DNA of 64,000 bases from Orobanche coerulescens. Its lineage: Eukaryota; Streptophyta; Magnoliopsida; Lamiales; Orobanchaceae. Where the stretch lies: contig CM065802.1 in the NCBI GenBank assembly GCA_033398695.1, positions 206,293,096-206,357,095 of the forward strand, given 5' to 3'. A program made the translations under genes and the position numbers. Within the stretch, counting starts at the first letter, position 1, and every line of letters starts with the position of its first letter. Positions 33,250 through 44,411 of this stretch are shown in pieces. A model generated the notes under the pieces. That model was given only the letters and a program-made list of their open reading frames with translations. It was not told the DNA's origin and did no database searches.

Positions 33250-33468
33250 TAGCGCACGCTACAAGCTTTCCTTAGCGCGCGCTAATAAGAGTTGACTTGA
33301 GCTGTCCTGTGTTCATCCGGGAATCTTATCCGGACCCATATCCCGGTGGCGCATGTCTTAGCCGTCCGCTCAATAATTGAGTTCTTAGCGCACGCAACTC
33401 CTACATGCATAGCGTGCGCTAGTAGTAGCCCGATAGCGCGCGTTAAGCTACATTCTTAGCGTGCGCTA
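33250..33468 (-). repeat. TAGCGNNCGCTA array 1, element D 5' LTR
   Basis: Six copies or variants, upstream of the TATA-like box near 33225-33235 in element orientation. Confidence 0.88.
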
Positions 33469-33623
33469 TCACGAGTTTGCATGAGAAATTTTGCATGTTG
33501 TTTTACTTATGTACAAAGATATCAATGCAAGAAATATCATACTCCAATAATCAAAACCATAAATCCGAATAATACAGGGTTTGAATACAGATGAAATACA
33601 CCGTAATAAATCCAGATATTACA

Positions 33624-34938
33624 TACTCTCCTACTAAAAAGGAGTTTCGTCCCGAAACTCAAGACGAAAATAACTCGGGATATCTAGACTTCATATCAAC
33701 TTCCATTTCCCAGGTGGCTTCTTCCATTCCGTGACGTGACCATTGAACTTTGACCAAAACGATTGGTTTGTTCCTAAACTGCTTAACTCGACTCTCGAGT
33801 ATCTTAACCGGTCTTTCTTCAATCGTCCCATCCTGCGCGACTTCGATCTCGCCGAAATGAATGATATGACTGGGATCTGGTATATACCTCCGTAGCTGGG
33901 ATACGTGGAACACGTTATGAACATGGCACAATGATGGCGGCAATGCCAATCTGTATGCCAACTCCCCAACTCTCTCGAGGATCTCAAATGGTCCGATATA
34001 TCTCGAACTCAGCTTTTCTTTCCTTCCGAAACGAAAGATTCCCCGAGTAGGAGAAACCTTCAAAATTACATGGTCTCCAGTATTGAACTCCAATGGGCGA
34101 TGGCGTACGTCCGCGTAAGATTTATGGCGACTTTGGGCGGTTAACAGCCTTTCACGAATCAAGGCTATCTTCTCTCGAGTCTGCATGATCAACTCTGGTT
34201 CTGTTCCGATCAAGTCTGACGAATCATCCCAACATAGGGGCGATCTACATCTCCTCCCGTATAATGCCTCAAACGGTGCCATCTTAATGGAAGCATGCCA
34301 ACTATTGTTGTAGGTAAATTCAATCAATGGTAGATGAACTTCCCAATCGTTTGACCAATCTAAGGCACAGGCCCTTAGCATGTCTTCCACCGTTTGTATA
34401 GTCCTCTCGAATTGTCCGTCAGTCTGCGGGTGATAAGTTGTGATGAAGTTCAATTCGGTCCCCAAGGCCTTATGAACTGCTTTCCAGAAGTGAGACACAA
34501 AACGACCATCTCGATAAGAAACAATGGTCTTCGGCGTACCATGCAATCGAACTATTTCCGAAATAAATACTCGTGCCAACCTCTCTGGTCCCCACGTATC
34601 CTTAATGCCTAGGAAATGAGCTGATTTGGTTAAACGATCAACTATCACCCAAATCATGTTCATTCCTGTCCTGGTTCTCGGCATATTAGTGATAAAGTCC
34701 ATCGATATGTCCTCCCACTTCCATTCAGGAATTGGGAGCGGCTTCAACATTCTGGCAGGCCATTGATGCTCGATCTTAACCTGCTGACAAGTCAAGCATT
34801 TCGAAACATATTCCGCTACATCTTTCTTCATGTTGCCCCACCAGAAATTCTACTTCAGGTCCTTATACATTTTACTGGTGCCCGGGTGGATAGAATAGGG
34901 TGAACTGTGAGCTTCCTTCATAATCGTCTGTTTCAGAA
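33624..34938 (-). mobile_element. Partial gypsy interior D2
   Basis: Polypurine tract (33624-33637) and the integrase half of pol, directly joined to the LTR shared with element D. The arrangement LTR-interior-LTR-interior is the expected product of recombination between LTRs of two copies. The interior is cut at 34938 and fused to an A-type LTR end. The same fusion recurs near 43815. Confidence 0.88.
33659..34831 (-). CDS. D2 integrase with chromodomain-like tail, long open frame
   Basis: A 390-residue uninterrupted block from the second half of the integrase zinc region (CLTCQQVK) through [16 protein letters not shown] and [12 protein letters not shown] to [16 protein letters not shown]. 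The same region in element D has a stop and indels, so D2 is the better-preserved copy. The conserved aspartate context reads VSYRDGRF here against VSDRDGRF in the second unit. The second catalytic Asp is therefore replaced by Tyr, and this copy should be inactive. Confidence 0.88.
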   Translation of the reverse strand: MKKDVAEYVSKCLTCQQVKIEHQWPARMLKPLPIPEWKWEDISMDFITNMPRTRTGMNMIWVIVDRLTKSAHFLGIKDTWGPERLARVFISEIVRLHGTPKTIVSYRDGRFVSHFWKAVHKALGTELNFITTYHPQTDGQFERTIQTVEDMLRACALDWSNDWEVHLPLIEFTYNNSWHASIKMAPFEALYGRRCRSPLCWDDSSDLIGTEPELIMQTREKIALIRERLLTAQSRHKSYADVRHRPLEFNTGDHVILKVSPTRGIFRFGRKEKLSSRYIGPFEILERVGELAYRLALPPSLCHVHNVFHVSQLRRYIPDPSHIIHFGEIEVAQDGTIEERPVKILESRVKQFRNKPIVLVKVQWSRHGMEEATWEMEVDMKSRYPELFSS

Positions 34939-35541
34939 AGGCCTGAGAATTTTTAAATCCCAATGTATTCAAAACTCCCGAGGTCGTAAAATGTTTTTCA
35001 CAAGATGTATATCGGGTTTACCCTATCTTTCGATTTAATTGTTTGATTAAGTGAATCACCTCGGGAAGTATGTTTATGATTAACATGTTTCGTGGAGTAT
35101 GATATGCATGGCTCGTTTTCGTATTTTATACTTGCACTAGCAAAACAGTGGAGTTTTGCTAACCCCCGAGTATTCGGGGGGTGGATGTCTATTTTTGCAT
35201 TCAGGTTTTGGAGCATAACACAGGGTCGGCACGAAGGATGATGAAAGATGAACGATACTAATCACACGAGGATCCGTTAATGTCGTATTGGTCTAGTTGT
35301 ATTTTCTTTTCCGCTGCAGTATCTTTTCCCCATTGTACGGGAGTTTATTGTATTTTGACCCCTGCGTGGGTATGTGTTTGTAATTGAGTTGTATATTTTT
35401 ATTGAAAGACCAAATCAGTCTACTGAGTCATTTTAGCCTTGAAGGCATTGTCGAGATGTTAAATGTTGTTACCAGCCTGGTAGATCCTCGAGGAGAGGGT
35501 CTACGGCGTGTAATATCCCTGAGTGGATTGGGGGTGTTACA
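34939..35541 (+). mobile_element. A-type LTR 3' end fragment, unit 1
   Basis: The last 600 bp of an LTR related to element A, with the twin hairpins (35140-35180), GGTCTACGGCG and the GGGGGTGTTACA end. Its left side is fused to D2 and its right side meets GACCCGTCCATGG. The first 150 bp differ from LTR A, so it belongs to a related subfamily. Confidence 0.8.
35140..35180 (+). other. Twin hairpins in A-type LTR fragment
   Basis: Both 7-bp stems (GCAAAAC/GTTTTGC and CCCCCGA/TCGGGGG) are unchanged, although flanking sequence has diverged from element A. Confidence 0.7.
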
Positions 35542-36808
35542 GACCCGTCCATGGAGACATTCCTTTTCTCATCCTCACCGAATCACACCACAACTGGATG
35601 CGATCTCAAAAAAAAATAGATAGTAATTTCATCTATTTCCAGAAGTTTTTTCGGCTGCAAAATAAGGCGGGAATACATCATCCTTCACCACCGCCAAAAA
35701 TTTTACCAAATCCATTCCAGAAAGGTAATACAAGATATTAGGTAAGTGCCATGAAATTAGGAATGGATTCTTATCATCCCTATAAACCATATGAAAATAT
35801 CCCATCAGTTGTATCGTTATCTCCATTGTCACACCAAGTCGGCTGCTATAGGTGCTCCACAACAATCTGACATTAATATGTAAGTATATCAATGAATGTT
35901 AACATTAGTATGATCTTTCATTATGATTGATCATGTTACTGATTGTATAACGAGGTGAATTATGCCTTAGAAAACTGATATTTTTGTTATCATTGGGGGT
36001 GTGCTTGTTGCACACCAACTGCTCGATGAGATGCTTACATGAAAAAGTTTATGTCAAATATTATTTCTTTGGTTATTTATTCTTTATTGTACTACATATC
36101 AAACTTGTATGTTAATGTTCATCGTGAATGGAGAAATGACATTCACTGAGGATATACCTGAATATGAAATGGATGATGACGTTGAACCCAACGAAGGAGA
36201 TTCAGGCCACGAAGATTTACAAATAACACCCTGTTGTGTCATTTTTGTGAAACTTTTGAGAATATTAGAAATTCAGAATACCCTCTTAAGACTGAAATAA
36301 GATGTACATAATCACCCAGTCCTTGTAGTTTTATTAATCACTGGACGTGTAGAATTGTAGACAGAAAAATAAATTGCAGATTAGACATAAATTGAAGAAT
36401 AACATCTATCTTGTACAAGTACAAAAAATTGCAGATTAACTTGTACTCCTGCTGCCAAGTACAGATCAGAACTGTTACCTTGTGGATTAGGAGGAACATC
36501 CTCACTAAGAGCAATGTTCATAATACCTTCTGTTAGATCTTCCCAAGTTAAATCTGAAACAACTGTAATAAAAATTGCATAAGTCAGTCTAATTTATGTA
36601 GTCATAACAGCATGCTCTAATAAGTAAATGCAACTACCTTTTTCATTAAATTTCCAATCGCGGGTGCACATTATACTTTAGACAACAATATGTACTGATC
36701 TAATATCCTTTTTCATCAAATATTATTTTCTGGTTCCTTATTCTTTATTGTAACACATATCAAACTTGTATGTTAATGTTTCATGTGAAATGAAGCATCA
36801 TTTGAGAA
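35542..36808. other. Upstream region of transposase-like gene, exon-like pieces
   Basis: No complete gene. A plus-strand piece 35809-35879 is flanked by CAG and GTAAGT. A piece at about 36064-36215 is a partial duplicate of the acidic exon start at 36809 (EDIPEYEMDDDVEPNEGDS against EDLPEYEMEDDVEPNEGDS). A minus-strand piece 36563-36479 lies between TTACAG and GTAAC and is open as DLTWEDLTEGIMNIALSEDV. These look like fragments of one or two multi-exon genes, perhaps carried by a DNA transposon. Confidence 0.4.
36479..36563 (-). pseudogene. Exon-like segment of unknown gene, minus strand
   Basis: 85 nt with a plausible acceptor (TTATTACAG) and donor (CAAG/GTAAC), open in one frame as VSDLTWEDLTEGIMNIALS and DVPPNPQ. 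Its orientation is opposite to the transposase-like gene beside it. I do not recognise the family. It is duplicated near 45340-45430. Confidence 0.3.
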
Positions 36809-38705
36809 ATGACATTCATTGAGGATTTGCCCGAATATGAAATGGAAGATGATGTTGAACCCAACGAAGGAGATTCAGACCACGAAGATGAATCTGATAA
36901 CAGTTCAAACGAGTCCGATAGCATGACAGATGCAGAACAAGAAATGGAAAATACGGGTACTAGAAAGAAAAAGACTAAGAGGGGCTTGACTCGGTTGCCA
37001 AAGTTGCGGACTGCATATACTTCTTCTGGTGGAAAAAAACGCAAAGTAACCTTTGATGAATTGGGTCGGTTTTCGGGTAAGTATAGGTCAGAGTTTCTTA
37101 GTTTTTTGGGAAATCTAGTACGGGAGAAAGTAGGAGTTAGTGAACTTTCCCGGAAGAAGGTGACAAATGAAGTTAAGGAAAAACTTTGAGAAGAGATAAC
37201 GGTAAACATCTTTTTTTTTAAGTACTTGCATTGATGCTACATTACAATTTCATTCCATTCATAACATATTAGTAATTATTATTGCAGCGTTATTATGATA
37301 TTGAGGAATGTAGAAGAAAGCTTGTAATGAACCGGCTAGGTAATCTTCTACGGAACTTTAGAAGAAAACTGTATGCAAATCACATAGTTCCGGACATAGG
37401 CAAACCCACCAAGCTTGCAAAAATTCCCAGACAGTATCGTACAATTATACTTAATCAAGAACACTGGGACAAGTTTGTACAACATACACAATCGGACAAA
37501 TTCAAGGTTTTATTCATTTTTGTTATCTTCATCATCATTTTGTTTTCATGGTTTTACGTTAAAAAATACTTATCACATCCTTATATTTTCTTTTGGAAGG
37601 ATATGTCAAATAATACGGAAATAGCGCGTTCGAATTCCCATTATCAGTATCGGATGGGACGAGGTGGATATGCAGGGCTAACAGAGAAATTGGTAAGGAG
37701 TATCCTCTTCTTGAAACCTGTAATATGCTTCTTGATTCTGTAGTATAATCAAATCTTATTTTACAATTATTGACATTATATCCGCTTCTTGATTATGTTG
37801 CCACACAATACAACAAACTAAATCAAAGGTTGCTTAATCTTGATTATGTGTTATTTAACTTATGTCTGACATTTACTTTTTCTTACATTTATTTCAATAT
37901 AAGCAAAAAAATATGTTACAATTCTGAGCTTTTTATTCTCTACTGATAAATATCAACATTGATATACTTTAATGTAAAATCTGAAATTTTTATGTATATT
38001 TTACACCAAAAATTAACTGCTTTGTTGCCCTTTATAGAAAAAGAAAAGATATATTATAAAGGGTATAACGATCTTTTCATGTAGAACAACGACCAAAGCA
38101 GAACTTTTTCAAGACATCTAGATACGCTATATGAATTTTTCAAAGGTTAGTGACAATGTAAAGGAGAGTAGTAAACAAGCTCATATAATGTACCGTTCTT
38201 TTTAATTTACACATTATCCGTCTTTGATTCATGTTCACTATTTAAGTGTCAAATAATAATTTAATAGTTCCCAAGGTTACATCAATCCCTTACGTTTGTG
38301 CAAATTAAATTATTGTATGCTACTTTTTTGTCCCGTGCTAAATATGGCGTATGTATGTATGTACAGTACAACATCCATGGTTTTCTCCGTTTTTAATTGT
38401 GAACTAATATGTATATTTAATGATTACAAGATTAAAGATAAAGTGATTGAGAAAGGTAAACTTCCCGACCGGTCATTCATGTGGAGGAAAGGACGTGAAA
38501 ACAAAAATGGCAAATTGGTAGATGATGCTGTTAAGGTCATTGCAGATAAAATAGTAAGTTTAAAGAAACTTTCTTGTATGTTGTTTTACTATAATAATTG
38601 TGAAACTTGTTAAATAACCATTGAGTACATCTATTTGACATCTTATGTATGCAGACCGATCATGAAAAACAAATCAATGATGGAGGCCTGAAGCTTGTGA
38701 AACAC
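36809..38705 (+). pseudogene. Ptta/En-Spm-type transposase-like gene, unit 1
   Basis: Multi-exon model: 36809-37201, 37288-37506, 37600-37692, 38431-38553 and from 38655, with GT-AG borders, except that further exons could be missed between 37692 and 38431. The first exon has an acidic N-terminus, then KKRKVTFDELGRFSGK and FLSFLGNLVREKVGVS. Later exons give RYYDIEECRRKLVMNRLGN, the GGYAGLTEKL block and KLPDRSFMWRKGREN with GKLVDDAVKVIADKI. This order fits the plant Ptta/En-Spm transposase-related domain found near CACTA elements. A TGA at 37187-37189 sits where the family has Trp before the splice site, so the copy is broken. The 3' end is lost at the element F boundary. Confidence 0.65.
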
Positions 38706-39335
38706 CCCAAACTAGGCGGATATTACAGTGCCGTGGACCCCCGACTGGGACCCACTAGGTGTAAAACCCGTAATTTCGATTTCCGGTAATTTCTTTTTTT
38801 CGGCGGAAGTCCGTTTTGATGACTCGCTCATGACTGTTTCGTCATTATGAGAATGATTAATTCTACACTTTTTGTCATCCGAGTTCGTTTCGGTGTTGTT
38901 TTGTTGAGTTCCGTGCTTTTTAAGGACTTTTCCGCACTTGACTTCGATTCTTGTGAATCTCATTCGAAACTGCTGTTTCGAGTTTCCCGTAAGTCCGTTT
39001 AACTTTGTTAGACGTGTTTTGAACTTCGGTTTGGTTATTCGATCACGTATCGTGATTTTCGGGCGTTTTGGGCCATTTTGTAATTTACTGAAAGTTACGG
39101 GTATCCGTATCTGTAATTGTTGTCTCGATCCGTTTCTTGGTCGTGTATGATTAATTATGGTACTATGTTTTCATTTCGGGTCGTTGATGTTGTCCTTGAA
39201 CTTTTCATCGTGTTCGTTCCGTACGTTTTCGGAAATCGAGTCGTCGAGCCCTGGTGGTCGGGTATTGGCCGGACGGTTGCGGGACTGGCCGGATGATTGC
39301 GGGCACCGGCCGGACGGGTGAGGCAGGAACCCGCA

Positions 39336-39634
39336 TAGCGCACGCTACGGCCGAAAGGTAGCGCACGCTACGGCCGGGAGGCAGCGCACGCTACGCCCGG
39401 TTGTGTGCACGCGCTAGCGGGCCGAGGCAGTAGGGCAGTGGGGGTACTGGACTCGGTGGATCGGCAGGTAGCGCACGCTACTGCCGGACACTACGTACGC
39501 TACGGCCGGCAGGTAGCACACGCTACGGCCGGAAGGCTGCGCACGCTACCTGGCCGAGCAGTCTAGTCCAGGAGGTCACTGGATTGCGGCCTGGGCTGAT
39601 AGCGCGCGCTAGCTCGGCAGCCTAGCTCACGCTA
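39336..39634 (+). repeat. TAGCGNNCGCTA array, element F LTR, unit 1
   Basis: About ten copies or variants with GGCCGG spacers, ending 11 bp before TATAAAT. The first two are perfect TAGCGCACGCTA about 23 bp apart. TACGTACGCTA also occurs. Confidence 0.9.
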
Positions 39635-39645
39635 GTCCGGCCCAG

Positions 39646-39652
39646 TATAAAT
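39646..39652 (+). promoter_or_regulatory. TATA box, element F LTR, unit 1
   Basis: GTATAAATGTGG follows the array with the same spacing as in LTR C. Confidence 0.7.
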
Positions 39653-41073
39653 GTGGCTGAGCAGCCTCATTTTCACTCATTTTTCATTTCCTTTCTTTTC
39701 GATCCGCGGCTGGAGCTTTGGAGGTGACGAATCCATGTTGTTTAATAACAAATCCACGAAGTTCTTGAGTTCATAACATCAATCAATCATTCGTTATCAT
39801 CCTTTGATCCAGCGAATCAAGGTAATCTTCCTTAGAACCCTATTTCGTGAATTTGGGATTTTTTGCATTTTTGTCCGATTCTTTCCGTGTTTTTGATTAA
39901 TTCATGATGGGTATGATTAATCTTGGTAGTATTCTTGTGTTTAACATCATTTAATCCATTGTTCTTCGTCGAATCGAAATATATTTCTTGATTTCCTTCG
40001 AATCGACTTTTTGGGGGATTTGTTCTCGATCTCATTTTCCATCCATTTTTGTTGGATAAATTGTGGTTAAATGATGTTGTTAAACATATTATATGGATTG
40101 TATATCCATATTTCGACTTAGAATTCCATTTTCGTGTTTTGTCGGGACGAATCGTGTTCTTGGCCGTTTTGGGGGAAACACTTGAACTTTCGTCATTCGT
40201 TCTTTGAATTCAACGGCTTTGAGTCATGTTATGGAATTCATTTCATTGTTGTTATTGTCCTTCGTAGTTTATGAACGCGAGTTGGCGATCGGTAGAGTCG
40301 GGGGGGTTCGTAGTCGGTTCGTGTCAACCTATTTCGGTCGATTCTCCGTGTTGTTCTTATTCGAGGCAAGTACCTTGCTCATACATTTCTTATTTTGTGG
40401 ATATGATGATCGGTGATCGTCTTGGTGTGTTTTTTTGGTTGTTTGAAATGAAGTTTCAAAAGATTTCGGTTTGGCCTCGTTAAAGGCTCTCTTTCAAAAC
40501 GCGTGTGTGTTTTGTGAACGGTGTGTTTTGGTAATTGTTTATGATTTGATCATTTTGAACGTGATGGCTTTGATGATATCCCTGTTGTTTAAAGTTATGG
40601 AATTGTGTATTCCGTGTTTAATCTTGTCACTCTGTTTTGAAGAGTTTGATAACGGCGTCGAGTAAGTGGCCATCTCTAGTAAGTATTCTTGATGAACTTA
40701 CATTCTTAGCATAATAGTATTGCATGAGTAACGTGTGTGTGTGTGTATGCTCACTACAGGTTAGATCCGAAGGATGATGAAAGATGATCGATACTAATCA
40801 CATGAGGAACCGTACATTATGTATTGGTTCAGTTGTACTTTATTTTCCGCTGCTATGTTTTTCCCGTTGTACGGGTGTGGTTGTGTTTTGACCCCTGCGT
40901 GGGCATGAGTTGTATTTGAGTTGTATGTATTTATTGAAAGACCAAATCGGTCTACTGAGTCATTTTAGCCTTAAAGGCATGGTTGAGTTGTTATATGTTG
41001 TTACCAGCCTGGTAGATCCTTGAGGAAAGGTTCTACGGCGTGTAATATCCCTGAGCGGATTGGGGGTGTTACA

Positions 41074-43057
41074 AATATGGTATCGGAGCTTAGGTTGAGG
41101 AAACCTAGGTTGTCGGGTCAAGTCGTGTTGTTTGAGTCTTGTTTCGTCGGATTTTATCTGACTGAGTCGTGTCGCGACGCGTCGTTTGAGTTTGTTAGTC
41201 GTGATTAGTATCGTGGGGCGATCATCATCTTCATGCGACCTGTGGAAGTAAGTCTCCCTTCTTTGTGTTGTGCCTCGTGTGACACGAGCTATTTTTATGA
41301 TTATTTGTTAAGTGATGGAATCCTTATGTGGGTTTTGATTTCACGATATGTATTTAGTCGACTCTCGTATTTGATTTATACGAGGAGTGTCGTCGCTTGT
41401 GATGTCTTTTTATTGTTGTTTTTGTCCGTTGCTGATGATTTTCGAATCGATTTGCACGTTTTACAAGTTCTCTTGTGGAAGCTTTGTGCTTATATGTATT
41501 CGACTTGTTCACTAGCCAGTGCGGGAGGGTCCTTAGAGGCCTCGAATGGGGTCAGTGGTTTTGTTCTGAATGTGGTATTTTATCGTTTATTTCCGTTTAA
41601 AGACATGTATTGTCTTGATTTTAAACGTTTTGATGCGTGTACTAGGAGTTGTTGTAGTGAACGTCGATATGTGTGAGTTTTGGGCATTCTGGCCTATTGG
41701 ATTTTTGAAAACCTTGAGTATCTTAGAAAAATAAATTTCGAGACATACTTTTAAAATGAGTTATTTTCTTGTGGTACATCCAAGGTGCCACAATATATTC
41801 AAAAAAAAATTCTACTTCGAGGACCAAAATGCTTTGAGATATTTTCAATGTTTTAGAAACACTTTTATTTAGACCCGAGGGTCGAATTTTCTGAAAGTCT
41901 TTCGCTAAAAGAAAATGTCCTCATTTTTACCAAACGCATGATGGTTTTCAAAGTCTCGATAACGATGTTTCACGTTTGTATTTTTTTTAAAGGTGATACT
42001 CAAGACCAACCGGTGTTCTTTTAAATTATTTTCAAAATGAGGTTTTCGTTTTTTTAGAACCTATCCATTCCCGTTTGAGGGCTGGGTATGTATGTATGAT
42101 GTTCGCGTTGTCATTTTGATATTTGCTCCCGATGTATGATCGAATTGGCGGTGTGAGCGTTGAGTCGTTTTCCACACATTTGTTGTGTTAGCCCCCTGTG
42201 AGAGGCGGGATGTTGGTGTTGAATGTTGTCGCCTCGTGGTGATTTCTGCGTTGTCGCGCATGTGCGAGCTGTTAGTGCTTGGTTTGGTATGACCGTGTGC
42301 ATCGGTGATGGTTCCGTTATGTGTCGGTTGTTTAATGTCTTGTTACCTTGCTCCGGTTTTTGTGAATTTCGTGGACGAGGTCGGAGGTAATACCCATACT
42401 ATTTTGACTTCGGTATTTTCTATTTCTTCAGTCTATTGATTCGCTCATGTTCGTTGATACTTTATGAACTTGTTCTGTATTTCGGTTTCATTGTCGAACG
42501 AACTGTGATCTTGTTGTGGGTTGATCTGGTTATCGCTGTGACTTTTTCGAGTTCGGTTCGATTCTTGTGAACCTTGTTCGGGAGTGACATCATCTGGTTC
42601 TATTAGTTCTTTTATTCGAAGTGGATTGGATTTGGAACTCTTGTGTTTTCGACTTTGTCAACTCATTTATGTTCGTTGACATTTCTGAACTTTCCCTATC
42701 CCTTGCTTTTGTTGATCGAACGAGGGTGGTATTGTTTCGAAATAACTCGTTTGTTGTTGTGACTTTTCAATCGCTATTCCCTTTCCTGTGGATCTTATGG
42801 GAATGCATGTCTTGTTGTTCTCACCAGATCATCTTGGGAATTGTTGTTTGAATTTTATTATCCTTCGTGTTTCGGACATGATTGTTCGATTTTTGTTGTC
42901 TCGATCGTTTGTTTGTTCGGTTTTTGGTTCTCGTTTCATGATTGTTGAGCGTTCAGGCTCCTTCGTAATTGCCTTAACTTCGGGAAATTAGTCTCGTTTT
43001 CGATCTTCCAACCCTTGGGCGGTGGAATTCCGTATTTGTTCAGCCAATGGCTCGCGT
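41074..43057 (+). mobile_element. Element F interior, unit 1, non-coding and truncated
   Basis: Related to the element A interior, with conserved stretches just after the primer site and near 42600-43057. It includes a segment near 41510 (CTAGCCAGTGCGGGAGGGTC) that resembles part of LTR A (3541). No gag-pol domain was found in any frame. It ends at the duplication joint before the polypurine tract. Confidence 0.8.
41078..41094 (+). promoter_or_regulatory. Element F primer binding site, unit 1
   Basis: TGGTATCGGAGCTTAGG, four bases after the LTR, identical to element A and complementary to the initiator tRNA-Met 3' end with one change. Confidence 0.85.
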
Positions 43058-43815
43058 TGATCAACTCTGGTTCTGTTCCGATCAAGTCTGACGAATCATC
43101 CCAACATAGGGGCGATCTACATCTCCTCCCGTATAATGCCTCAAACGGTGCCATCTTAATGGAAGCATGCCAACTATTGTTGTAGGTAAATTCAATCAAT
43201 GGTAGATGAACTTCCCAATCGTTTGACCAATCTAAGGCACAGGCCCTTAGCATGTCTTCCACCGTTTGTATAGTCCTCTCGAATTGTCCGTCAGTCTGCG
43301 GGTGATAAGTTGTGCTGAAGTTCAATTCGGTCCTCAAGGCCTTATGAACTGCTTTCCAGAAGTGAGACACAAAACGACCGTCTCGATCAGAAACAATGGT
43401 CTTCGGCGTACCATGCAATCGAACTATTTCCGAAATAAATACTCGTGCCAACCTCTCTGGTCCCCACGTATCCTTAATGCCTAGGAAATGAGCTGATTTG
43501 GTTAAACGATCAACTATCACCCAAATCATGTTCATTCCTGTCCTGGTTCTCGGCATATTAGTGATAAAGTCCATCGATATGTCCTCCCACTTCCATTCAG
43601 GAATTGGGAGCGGATTCAACATTCTGGCAGGCCATTGATGCTCGATCTTAACCTGCTGACAAGTCAAGCATTTCGAAACATATTCCGCTACATCTTTCTT
43701 CATGTTGCCCCACCAGAAATTCTGCTTCAGGTCCTTATACATTTTACTGGTGCCCGGGTGGATAGAATAGGGTGAACTGTGAGCTTCCTTCATAATCGTC
43801 TGTTTCAGAAAGGCT
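43058..43815 (-). pseudogene. D2 integrase fragment, unit 2
   Basis: Integrase from the zinc region ([21 protein letters not shown]) through [13 protein letters not shown] and [12 protein letters not shown] to [13 protein letters not shown]. It is cut at the duplication joint, where the frame runs on into element F interior sequence. The catalytic-region Asp lost in unit 1 is present here. No chromodomain tail remains. Confidence 0.85.
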
Positions 43816-44411
43816 TGAGAATTTTTAAATCCCAATGTATTCAAAACTCCCGAGGTCGTAAAATGTTTTTCACAAGATGTATATCGGGTTTACCCTATCT
43901 TTCGATTTAATTGTTTGATTAAGTGAATCACCTCGGGAAGTATGTTTATGATTAACATGTTTCGTGGAGTATGATATGCATGGCTCGTTTTCGTATTTTA
44001 TACTTGCACTAGCAAAACAGTGGAGTTTTGCTAACCCCCGAGTATTCGGGGGGTGGATGTCTATTTTTGCATTCAGGTTTTGGAGCATAACACAGGGTCG
44101 GCACGAAGGATGATGAAAGATGAACGATACTAATCACACGAGGATCCGTTAATGTCGTATTGGTCTAGTTGTATTTTCTTTTCGCCGCAAGTATCTTTTC
44201 CCCATTGTACGGGAGTTTATTGTATTTTGACCCTAGTGGGTATGTGTTTGTAATTGAGTTGTATATTTTTATTGAAAGACCAAATCGGTCTACTGAGTCA
44301 TTTTAGCCTTGAAGGCATTGTCGAGATGTTAAATGTTGTTACCAGCCTGGTAGATCCTCGAGGAGAGGGTCTACGGCGTGTAATATCCCTGAGTGGATTG
44401 GGGGTGTTACA
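43816..44411 (+). mobile_element. A-type LTR 3' end fragment, unit 2
   Basis: Counterpart of 34939-35541, with the same left fusion to integrase sequence, the same twin hairpins near 44012-44052 and the GGGGGTGTTACA end. Confidence 0.8.

Larger units (their letters stand above)
23944..33623 (-). mobile_element. Element D, full-length Ty3/gypsy LTR retrotransposon
   Basis: Same family and orientation as element B, with LTRs at 23944-26322 and 31249-33623 and the full gag to chromodomain order between. The left flank ends CTTTT. The right LTR does not lead to a target duplication but runs straight into another interior (33624-34938). Copies B and D diverge modestly. D has its own stops in gag, after protease, before RNase H and in integrase. 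Confidence 0.92.
31249..33623 (-). mobile_element. Element D 5' LTR, shared with partial interior D2
   Basis: A 2375-bp LTR with the standard modules. On its right, instead of flanking DNA, it is followed by polypurine tract and pol sequence of another copy. It therefore also serves as the 3' LTR of D2. Confidence 0.92.
38760..41073 (+). mobile_element. Element F 5' LTR, unit 1
   Basis: 2314 bp from TGTAAAACCCG to GGGGGTGTTACA, followed by a primer binding site. It carries the array (39336-39634), TATAAAT (39646), a leader conserved with LTR C, GAGGCAAGTACC near 40363 and a short GT microsatellite near 40733. Preceding 5 bp are CTAGG. The 3' LTR of this copy is replaced by the duplication joint. 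Confidence 0.9.
34186..43057. repeat. Tandem duplication, unit 1
   Basis: This 8.87 kb segment is repeated immediately at 43058-51915 in the same orientation with few differences. It begins inside the D2 integrase sequence (TGATCAACTCTGG at 34186) and ends inside the element F interior (CTCGCGTT at 43051-43058). The joint at 43057/43058 fuses F interior to integrase sequence with about one base of overlap. Confidence 0.9.

Noticed and set aside
36781..37209. Minus-strand open frame over the transposase-like exon
   Set aside because: It is the antisense shadow of the acidic plus-strand exon, which has splice sites and family motifs.
40733..40750. GT microsatellite in LTR F as a regulatory element
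   Set aside because: A short simple repeat with no sign of function beyond slippage.
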